NCBI GenBank assembly: GCA_910584995.1
Contig: CAJUDW010000058.1
Coordinates: forward strand, 1-6,548
From: an uncultured Oscillibacter sp.
GTDB taxonomy: Bacteria > Bacillota > Clostridia > Oscillospirales > Oscillospiraceae
DNA: 6,548 bases
Direction: 5' to 3'
The notes beneath the pieces are model-generated. The model saw only the letters and a program-made list of their open reading frames with translations. It ran no database searches and was not told the DNA's origin. Positions 1 through 4,791 of this stretch are shown here, piece after piece. Position 1 is the first letter of the stretch. Every line of letters begins with the position of its first letter. The translations under genes and the position numbers were made by a program.

Positions 1-702
1 GATGGAAACTGGGCGTTCCAATCCATGCTTTTTGATAGGCTGGACAGGAAAGACGAATTTGACGAACTGAAAGAGAAACAGGAAAAGGAACGGGCCGAGG
101 TGCAGATGGCGGAATATGAGGCAGTAGGCGTCACAATCGTGGATGAAAAGACCTATTATTATCAAGGACAGTTAATCAATATCTTTCTGGACATCCGGAA
201 GGAAGGCTCCTTCTATACTCTGAATATGAACCCGAAGGGAACCGTCAATATCAAAATTGTCCGTGATGCAAAAAACAAAATCATAGGCGTTGCTTATATG
301 ACTGAAGCGGAAGTGGCTGAGTTGTTTGGGGATATGGATGACCCGGATGATACAACTGATGTGGAGTTGATCCCTGTTGACTTCAAGACCGTAGCGGCAG
401 GAGAAACGATCTTCCTGGGGGAATATACATTGTCCGAGGGGAACGAAATCCTGTACAGCATTTCAGTGAAAACAGGAAACCAAATAAAGGTTTTTTTCGC
501 TAAGGATGGGCAGGAAGATGTAGCCTATTAGTCTGTGGATAACCTGCGGCAGCCGGGCGAATCGCTGGAATGTATTGCGGATTTTATCGTCGGTCCTCCA
601 ACAACAAAGCCCGGAACCTATCAACTGTACCTCCAGGCCCCGGACGGCGCTTTGGGAAATGTAAGGGGTAGCGTTTCGATTGCGTCAGCAGACGCATCCT
701 GA
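1..702 (+). pseudogene. 3' remnant of a BlaR1-like M56 metallopeptidase gene, interrupted by an in-frame TAG
   Basis: The frame is open from the first base, so the 5' part lies outside the window. It shows a charged, coiled-coil-like stretch (residues about 12-35), then a segment with TYYYQGQLINIFLDIR and LNMNPKGTVNIKIVRD, which I recognise from the C-terminal extracellular part of clostridial BlaR1-type M56 membrane peptidases; the peptidase domain itself is not present here. These proteins usually pair with a BlaI-type repressor. The frame meets TAG at 529-531, then continues for 56 sensible codons (SVDNLRQPGESLECIADF onwards) to TGA at 700-702, backed by TAA at 703 and 706. The family probably has Tyr at the TAG, so this reads as a one-base nonsense mutation. 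A truncated protein ending at 528 may still be made. The family call is from memory of similar sequences; the open frame on both sides of TAG is direct. Confidence 0.68.
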
Positions 703-799
703 TAATAATTCAGCACCTCTGCCATGGCAACGGCATAATAAAAAAACGTTGTTTCGGCGGCTGGTATCTATGTGCCCAAACAAAAGAACAAGTAGCCTT

Positions 800-842
800 G
801 CGGCGGTTTTGAAATATCAAATTCAAAGCCACCGCTTTTTTT
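800..842 (+). terminator. Rho-independent terminator after the M56 remnant
   Basis: A 14-bp stem (800-813 with 822-835) has one C-A mismatch and one G-T wobble, an 8-nt loop, and a run of seven T at 836-842. It points in the plus direction and would end transcription of the M56-like gene about 100 nt after its last stop. Confidence 0.85.
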
Positions 843-867
843 GAAAAAACAGAAAACGGAGGGTGTG

Positions 868-929
868 TTAAAGTCGCCCATTTTTAAGGACACGGCGGTA
901 TCCTGGAGGTATCGCTATGTCCTTTTCTA
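868..929 (-). pseudogene. 3' end of a gene split by the IS element (unrecognised product)
   Basis: On the minus strand this stretch encodes EKDIAIPPGYRRVLKNGRL and stops at TAA (868-870). It has no start of its own and abuts the IS end. If the IS (930-1799) and one copy of the TA target are removed, it joins in frame with the coding stretch 1800-1907, giving HELAEYILSL directly followed by EKDIAIPPGY. The restored frame without any stop is good evidence that both parts were one gene. I do not recognise the family. A loose inverted repeat (about 887-922) lies inside this coding stretch. Confidence 0.6.
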
Positions 930-950
930 AGCGCCTGTTTAAAATCTTCT
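930..950 (+). repeat. IS left terminal inverted repeat
   Basis: This 21-bp repeat matches the right end (1779-1799, opposite strand) at 18 of 21 positions. It overlaps the transposase stop codon (939-941), as is common in compact IS elements. Confidence 0.8.
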
Positions 951-1723
951 AAGGAGGGTGGCAATGAGGGCAAAGGTGAGGAACTGAACAGAAATATAAA
1001 GTTTGCGTCCACAATTTTTCGAAAGCCTGCGGAATTTGTCGAGCCAGCCGAAAAGGCGCCCTACCACCCAGCGGCGAGGCAGAACAACAAACTTGTGTAA
1101 TTCGCTGCGTTTTACTCCCTCAACCTGTGCACCGCAAATGTCTTTCACCTGATTTGCGAATCGTTCGCCGGAATAACCCGCATCCACCAGAAACTTCTCC
1201 ACATGAGAACAATTGTCCAGGTTAAGGAGGAGCATCTGGAGGGCTCCATCCCGATCCGTCACATCGGCGGTTGTTACGGCTATGGCATGGGGCAACCCCA
1301 TTGTATCAACTATGACGTGGCGTTTGATTCCGGACACTTTTTTCCTGCGTCATAACCCTTTTCCTCCGCTGTATCCGCATTCTGTACGCTCTGTGCATCA
1401 ACAATTCCAAAAGTAGTCTTATCCCTCCTCAAATCTTCGTTCCGTATCTGTTTCACTAGTTTTTGCAGTACTTTGTCCAGAATACTGACCCCCGTTTCGT
1501 CCTTCTCCGACCAGACACGGAAATGGTAATACACACTCTGCCATTTTGGATAATCACTGGGCAGCATCCGCCATTGTATTCCTCCTTGAATCACGCACAG
1601 CACTGCACAAAACACATCATACAAATCCTATTTTCGGGGCCGGGTTGTTTCCTTTGCCCCTTCCAAATCCTCTTGGATCAGCTTGTATTCTTCCCGGTTG
1701 ATATCACTTGGGTATTCGTGCAT
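939..1723 (-). pseudogene. IS5-family DDE transposase, two frames, inactivated
   Basis: The intact protein would be about 261 residues. It starts at ATG 1721-1723 (MHEYPSDINREEYKL) after a GGAG site, and contains the N-terminal helix region with GGIQWRMLPSDYPKWQSVYY and the RNase-H-like domain with GIVDAQSV (Asp about 109) and FLVDAGYSG (Asp about 181). Codon 32 is TAG (1628-1630) inside RPRK-stop-DLYDVF, where relatives have Tyr. Frame 0 ends shortly after 1337, and the rest lies in the -1 frame, starting with SGIKRHVIVD. The catalytic Glu expected in WVVERTF is Gly here (WVVGRLF, codon 1059-1061, GGG). Full activity is therefore very unlikely. Family recognition and frames are clear from the sequence; identification of the lost Glu rests on recalled family motifs. 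Confidence 0.88.
1337..1343 (-). other. -1 frameshift slippery heptamer A_AAA_AAG in the transposase
   Basis: In the minus-strand 0 frame the codons are GGA AAA AAG TGT. Slipping back one base continues with GTG TCC GGA, giving GYDAGKK followed by VSGIKRH, which matches the family's continuous sequence. A_AAA_AAG is a known efficient -1 slippery site, and programmed frameshifting is described in this IS group. A simple one-base insertion in the A run is the alternative. Confidence 0.65.
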
Positions 1724-1778
1724 TTTCTCCAGCCCCCGCTTGTTTTTTCCTATTATCTCCCGCTCTACCGTTTTTGTC

Positions 1779-1799
1779 AAAAGATTTTGAACAGGCTCT
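1779..1799 (-). repeat. IS right terminal inverted repeat
   Basis: Read inward on the minus strand it begins AGAGCCTGTTCAAAATCTT, the partner of the left repeat at 930-950. The transposase start lies about 55 bases inside it, so this end would carry the element's promoter. Confidence 0.8.
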
Positions 1800-1907
1800 T
1801 AAACTTAAGATATACTCTGCCAGTTCATGATATGTATCTAAGGCGGGTTCACTGCGCTTTACACATGCACCAAATACAATTGGTGTAATCTTTGCGTCAC
1901 ATAAGGA
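1800..1907 (-). pseudogene. Middle part of the gene split by the IS (unrecognised product)
   Basis: Minus-strand codons give ITPIVFGACVKRSEPALD and then TYHELAEYILSL up to the IS junction, where the frame joins the 3' fragment at 868-929. Upstream in this frame there is a TGA at 1908-1910 and no good start codon. A second frame is open from 1987 down to a TAA at 1859-1861 and encodes plausible protein (SSNAIKLSPEKVNDPYVT), also without a start. The simplest reading is an older gene that has both a frameshift near 1890-1905 and the IS insertion. The family is unknown to me. The remainder up to 1995 shows nothing else I can support. Confidence 0.45.
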
Positions 1908-1995
1908 TCATTTACCTTTTCTGGGCTTAACTTAATGGCATTGGAACTTCTGCCGGCTTGTAAAATATTTTCACTTTCTTCCTGATGTTAAACTG

Positions 1996-2039
1996 ATAAA
2001 AACGTGCGCCAAAGGAAATATTTCCCTTGGCGCACGTTT
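1996..2039 (-). terminator. Near-perfect hairpin terminator of the small RNA (and of the permease transcript)
   Basis: The hairpin 2000-2039 pairs 20 bases per arm around the centre 2019/2020, with a single A-C mismatch (2013/2026). On the minus strand it ends in five T (2002-1998). It lies downstream of both the permease stop (2167) and the small-RNA promoter, so it can end both transcripts. On the plus strand only three T follow. Confidence 0.8.
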
Positions 2040-2135
2040 GATTTGTCGGCAACTCCGCATGGTTTCGTCGTCTTATCCATATCAGTGAATCGTAGATACC
2101 CCCTACACAGGGGCACCCAAGGGGGCGTCTCTTTC
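1998..2135 (-). ncRNA. Candidate structured small RNA, about 140 nt
   Basis: This minus-strand stretch lies between a convincing promoter (2142-2170) and a strong terminator (1996-2039) and has no credible coding frame. A predicted 5' hairpin pairs AGACGCCCCCU (2130-2120) with AGGGGGUAUCU (2104-2094), with one mismatch and one wobble around a 15-nt loop containing GGGUGCCCC. It is followed by AUGG/CCAU (2080-2077 with 2062-2059, 14-nt loop AUAAGACGACGAAA) and a small CGG/CCG hairpin (2057-2055 with 2049-2047). The GGG/CCC in the first loop could make pseudoknots. The layout resembles independently transcribed clostridial RNAs such as raiA or 6S, but I cannot assign a family by eye. The transcript ends are estimated from the promoter and terminator. 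Confidence 0.55.
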
Positions 2136-2141
2136 CCGCTG

Positions 2142-2170
2142 ACTATATCACAGACGGCGGCGGAAATCAA
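2142..2170 (-). promoter_or_regulatory. Extended -10 promoter for the small RNA
   Basis: The -35 is TTGATT (2165-2170), the spacer is exactly 17 nt, and the -10 is TATAGT (2142-2147) preceded by TGA, giving an extended TGn motif. The -35 overlaps the TGA stop (2167-2169) of the permease gene, so the small RNA would start about 32 nt after that gene ends. Confidence 0.65.
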
Positions 2171-3273
2171 GAGAGGGTCAAATCCCCGACTTTCACCCAT
2201 CCCGCCTTCCGGCAGAGGGCATTGATCAGGGGGCACAGCAGGGCCGGCAGAATGAAGGAGATCAGCAGCAGTCCCGCCCAATCCATGGCAGTGGGGGCGA
2301 TGGCCGCCGCGCCGTTGGCCAGGGCTGTTTCACTAGGGGACATCCAGCCGGTCCAGACCCCCAGCTGGCCGCAGAGGCCGCAGGTACCCATGCCGGAGTT
2401 GATGGCCGCACCGTTCATCTCCAGCTTGAAAAGGCAGGTGGCGATAGGCCCCGTAATGGCAGAGGCCGCGGTGGGGGCAATCCAAATCCTGGGGTTTTTC
2501 ACAATGTTGGGCATTTGCAGCATGGAGGTGCCCAGGCCCTGGCTCACAAGGCCTCCCCAGCCGTTTTCCCGGAAACTCATGACGGCAAAGCCCACCATCT
2601 GTGCGCAGCAGCCAGCCACGGCAGCGCCTCCCGCCAGGCCCGTCAGGCCCAGAACAGAGCAGATAGCGGCGGAGGAGATAGGCAGGGTCAGGGCGACGCC
2701 CACCAGCACGGAGACCAGGATGCCCATCCAGAAAGGCTGCAGGAGTGTGGCCCGCATAATCAGCTGCCCAAAGGCGCTGGCTGCGGCACCGATAGGCGGC
2801 GCGATGAACCACGCGGCCCCGAAACCCACCAGGATGGTGACGATGGGCGTTACCAGGATATCCACCTTCGTCTCCTTGCTGACAGCCTTTCCGCACTCAG
2901 TGGCAATAATGGCCACAAACAGCACCGCTAAGGGCCCCCCTGCCCCGCCTAAGGCGTTGCAGGCATACCCCACCGTCGCCAGGGAGAAAAGGACCATAGG
3001 AGGCGCCTGGAGGGCGTAGCCGATGGCTACGGCCATGGCCGCGCCGCTCATGAAGGAGGCCATACCGCCGATGGTATAACCAACCTTGTTGATGGTAACC
3101 ACCTGGGCGGTCAGGAAACCGATGTGGAACTGGCTGCCCACAGTATTGAGGATCGTGCCGATGAGGAGGGAGCAGAAAAGCCCCTGCGCCATGGCCCCCA
3201 AGGCGTCAATGCCGTAACGCCTGGCGGAAAAAACAATGTTTTTGCGCCGCAAAAACCCTTTTACCTGTTCCAT
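2167..3273 (-). CDS. PTS_EIIC_2-type membrane permease (PTS sugar transporter subunit IIC), orphan
   Basis: This 368-residue polytopic membrane protein is rich in Gly/Ala, with about nine or ten hydrophobic segments. It carries the family hallmarks GGAGGPLAVLFVAIIATE, TKVDILVTPIVT, LTLPISSAAICSVLGLTGLA, GCCAQMVGFAVMSFRENG and QMPNIVKNPRIWIAPT, which I recognise from the PTS_EIIC_2 family. EIIC proteins carry the sugar across the cytoplasmic membrane while a partner EIIB phosphorylates it. No EIIA or EIIB gene is in the window and the substrate is unknown. I chose the ATG at 3271-3273, which follows AGGTG by about 7 nt. A TTG at 3313-3315 would add 14 residues (MCIFKNLRKKQ...) but has no ribosome site and sits at the edge of the operator palindrome. 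The 5' leader is about 70 nt, and transcription should end at 1996-2039. Confidence 0.85.
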   Translation of the reverse strand: MEQVKGFLRRKNIVFSARRYGIDALGAMAQGLFCSLLIGTILNTVGSQFHIGFLTAQVVTINKVGYTIGGMASFMSGAAMAVAIGYALQAPPMVLFSLATVGYACNALGGAGGPLAVLFVAIIATECGKAVSKETKVDILVTPIVTILVGFGAAWFIAPPIGAAASAFGQLIMRATLLQPFWMGILVSVLVGVALTLPISSAAICSVLGLTGLAGGAAVAGCCAQMVGFAVMSFRENGWGGLVSQGLGTSMLQMPNIVKNPRIWIAPTAASAITGPIATCLFKLEMNGAAINSGMGTCGLCGQLGVWTGWMSPSETALANGAAAIAPTAMDWAGLLLISFILPALLCPLINALCRKAGWVKVGDLTLS

Positions 3274-3314
3274 TGGAAACACCTGTTTCTTTCTCAAATT
3301 TTTGAATATGCACA

Positions 3315-3354
3315 AATGGTCCGTACAGGTGTCTTGACACCTGTACGGACCATT
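3315..3354. promoter_or_regulatory. Perfect 19-bp inverted repeat, likely operator of the EIIC gene
   Basis: AATGGTCCGTACAGGTGTC, two T, then the exact reverse complement. It overlaps the last bases of the -10 hexamer (3352-3357) and covers the expected start point near 3345, the classic place for a repressor site. The part after the start could also fold into a 9-bp hairpin (ACAGGTGTC) at the very 5' end of the mRNA. The regulator is unknown. Confidence 0.75.
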
Positions 3355-3379
3355 ATAAAGGAATAGACGGATTTGTCAA
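3352..3379 (-). promoter_or_regulatory. Consensus sigma-A promoter of the EIIC gene
   Basis: The -35 is TTGACA (3374-3379) and the -10 is TATAAT (3352-3357), both exact consensus, with a 16-nt spacer. Such a strong promoter overlapped by a perfect palindrome suggests a gene that is tightly shut off and strongly induced. Confidence 0.8.
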
Positions 3380-3409
3380 CCTGTCCGGCAAAAAATTGTC
3401 GGAATGACC

Positions 3410-3447
3410 AAAAAACGCCGGGAAGGAGATATTAGGACTCCCCTCCC
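3410..3447 (-). terminator. Probable terminator of the XRE gene
   Basis: On the minus strand GGGAGGGG (3447-3440) pairs with TCCTTCCC (3427-3420) using two wobbles. The loop contains the gene's stop codon, and six T (3415-3410) follow after a 4-nt gap. It is weaker than the other terminators here but separates the XRE gene from the EIIC promoter. Confidence 0.4.
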
Positions 3448-4073
3448 TTTTTCCGGAGATACCACGCCATGAGGAGGCCACCGATGATCATGACAATGCC
3501 GATGGCTAAACACGCACCAGGGATGATGGCCAGGAAACTGCCAAAGCCCCCTCCCCCACCTACAACCAGGTTGCCGGAACTGTCAATGGAGGCGGCAGTA
3601 CCGTTAGGCAGGGTGAAATAGGTACCGCCAAAGCCGCCGAAGCCTCCCATCATCTGGCTTGCTTCCCGGGTGAAGCTGTTCACCATCACAAGGCCGATAA
3701 TGCCAAAGACCGTGAAGCCTACTCCGGACCAGGCGATGTACAGCCCCGCCAGCCAGCCGTGGCGCTTGATGAGCCGGCCCAGCAGCCCCGTGGCCCGATC
3801 CAGCGTGTCCCCTGCCGGAGGGGCGGGCTCTGCCTTGGGCTCCGGCGGTGCCTCCGGTTCCGGCTTCAGCACCGGCGGCGTCTCACTAAGGAGTTCGTCG
3901 GTGGTAACACCAAAGGACCGGGCCAACGCCATCAGCTTGCTGACCTCCGGCGTAGCCTCGCCAAGTTCCCATTTACTGACAGCCTGCCGGGATACACCCA
4001 CCAGCGCCGCCAGATCCTCCTGGGACAGCTTGGCAATAGTGCGGTAATAATGAATCTTCTCGTGCAATTTCAC
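3432..4073 (-). CDS. Membrane-anchored XRE-family helix-turn-helix regulator
   Basis: The protein has 213 residues. Residues 5-62 form an XRE helix-turn-helix domain (LSQEDLAALVGVSRQAVSKW is the helix-turn-helix core). Residues 64-88 are a Pro/Glu/Ala-rich linker. Two hydrophobic segments follow (about 107-131 and 180-205), separated by a Gly-rich loop (about 132-178, with MMGGFGGFGG and VVGGGGGFG), and the end is RKKGGES. With the DNA-binding part in the cytoplasm, the loop would face outside, and the positive tail fits an inside C-terminus. It starts at GTG 4071-4073 after a GAGAGG ribosome site. Its targets are unknown; itself, or the downstream EIIC gene with its palindromic operator, are possible. 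Architecture is read from the sequence; the sensing role is inference. Confidence 0.85.
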   Translation of the reverse strand: MKLHEKIHYYRTIAKLSQEDLAALVGVSRQAVSKWELGEATPEVSKLMALARSFGVTTDELLSETPPVLKPEPEAPPEPKAEPAPPAGDTLDRATGLLGRLIKRHGWLAGLYIAWSGVGFTVFGIIGLVMVNSFTREASQMMGGFGGFGGTYFTLPNGTAASIDSSGNLVVGGGGGFGSFLAIIPGACLAIGIVMIIGGLLMAWYLRKKGGES

Positions 4074-4195
4074 AAAAGTCCTCTCCTCTTTTCAGAAATT
4101 TTAGCTGTTCCCAGTCTACAGCAAAATGCGGTTGCGATCTACCAAAAACGGGTGGAACTTCCCGCAACCAGCAGTTGCATTTGGGCAAAAGGAGG

Positions 4196-4214
4196 AAAAC
4201 GGCCTCAAAAAGCC
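4196..4214 (-). terminator. Weak possible terminator after niaR
   Basis: Just after the niaR stop (4217-4219) the minus strand has GGCTTT, TT, GAGGCC (six pairs with wobbles) and then TTTT. The stem is short, so this is tentative. The rest of the 4074-4216 gap holds only small inverted repeats (for example GCAAC/GTTGC near 4163-4177) and no clear promoter for the XRE gene. Confidence 0.3.
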
Positions 4215-4216
4215 CC

Positions 4217-4729
4217 CTACCCCTCCAGCAGGATTCCCAGGCGGCGGAGATCCTCCATGGCCCGCCGGCAGGCCTCCCCGTCCGGGCAGGAGAGGGTGTG
4301 GAGATGGATGCCCCCGGTGAGATCCGACAAGGGCCGGGCCTCAGACGCGGAGCAGCGCTTCAGGAACTGCCGGACATCGTAGCGGCTGGAGAGCCGCAGG
4401 GGGCCGGTCAGCTGGCCGTATATCGGGTGCTCGACAATCACATCCACCACCGTGCAGCCCTGATCCACAATAGCGTTCAGTTCCTCTTCCATGCCTGCGG
4501 CGCTATGGCGGCAGGCCACTTGCCGGATGACGCCGGTATCCGCCCGCAGGATCACATAACCTCGGGGCGTAGCGGAAATCTCCTCCCCCGCCGCCCGCAG
4601 CAGGGCAATATCCCCCACAATGATCTGGCGGCTGACGGCCATCCGGCCCGCCAGGATCCCCGCACTGACAGGCTGGGGTGACGCCTGCAAAATCTCCAAA
4701 ACCGCCTTCCGGCGCTCCTCCGCCCGCAT
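4217..4729 (-). CDS. niaR: NiaR-type transcription repressor of NAD biosynthesis/niacin uptake (HTH + 3H domain)
   Basis: The protein has 170 residues. An N-terminal winged helix-turn-helix (about 5-60, with LAGRMAVSRQIIVGDIALLR) is followed by a 3H domain (about 70-168) with the namesake histidines in ACRHSAAG (H75), VEHPIYG (H101) and GGIHLHT (H142/H144). NiaR (YrxA) binds niacin and represses genes for NAD synthesis or niacin transport. I chose the ATG at 4727-4729 because AAAGGAGGG ends 6 nt before it; a start 21 nt further upstream would place that ribosome site inside the gene. It follows rsmA by about 62 nt on the same strand and is probably co-transcribed. The stop is TAG, which shows that TAG is an ordinary stop in this genome. 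No NAD gene is in view, so its targets lie elsewhere. Confidence 0.9.
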   Translation of the reverse strand: MRAEERRKAVLEILQASPQPVSAGILAGRMAVSRQIIVGDIALLRAAGEEISATPRGYVILRADTGVIRQVACRHSAAGMEEELNAIVDQGCTVVDVIVEHPIYGQLTGPLRLSSRYDVRQFLKRCSASEARPLSDLTGGIHLHTLSCPDGEACRRAMEDLRRLGILLEG

Positions 4730-4773
4730 GGCGCTCCCTCCTTTTCCCATCCGTTTTCACAAAATCCCTGCGG

Positions 4774-4787
4774 GGGCAGGCCTGCCC
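4774..4787. repeat. 14-bp perfect palindrome between rsmA and niaR
   Basis: GGGCAGGCCTGCCC lies 4 bases after the rsmA stop (4792-4794), in the 62-nt spacer before niaR. No T run follows on the minus strand, so it is not a normal terminator. It could be a processing or stability hairpin, a regulator site, or chance in GC-rich DNA. Confidence 0.4.
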
Positions 4788-4791
4788 TGCG

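Larger units (their letters stand above)
930..1799 (-). mobile_element. Defective IS5-family (IS427-like) insertion sequence
   Basis: The 870-bp element is bounded by imperfect 21-bp inverted repeats (18/21 matches) starting AGCGCCTGTT on the left and AGAGCCTGTT on the right (read inward). It is flanked by TA at 928-929 and at 1800-1801, which fits the short TA-type targets of the IS427/ISL2 groups. It encodes one minus-strand DDE transposase spread over two frames. The transposase is broken by a nonsense codon and lacks its catalytic Glu, so the element should not move on its own, though its ends might still be usable by an active relative. Confidence 0.85.

Noticed and set aside
742..795. 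Short stretch reading KNVVSAAGIYVPKQKNK in the same frame as the M56 remnant.
   Set aside because: It is preceded by several stops, has no start and is only 17 codons long; it could be a decayed remnant but cannot be supported.
887..922. Imperfect inverted repeat next to the IS left end that could be a terminator.
   Set aside because: It lies inside the reconstructed coding frame of the split gene, has several mismatches and only a short T run.
917..984. Mini-ORFs with ribosome-like sites (MSFSKRLFKIF and MRAKVRN) at the IS left edge.
   Set aside because: They straddle the IS terminus or lie antisense to the transposase end, so they are by-products of the insertion.
529..1630. Two TAG codons (529-531 plus strand; 1628-1630 minus strand) both at positions where Tyr is expected, hinting at TAG recoding.
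   Set aside because: niaR ends normally at TAG, and the transposase is also inactivated by another change. Tyr codons are one base from TAG, so independent nonsense mutations explain both.
2004..2225. Plus-strand 73-aa ORF starting MRQRKYFPWRTF.
   Set aside because: It lies antisense to the small-RNA candidate and its promoter, and its start is inside the terminator hairpin with no ribosome site.
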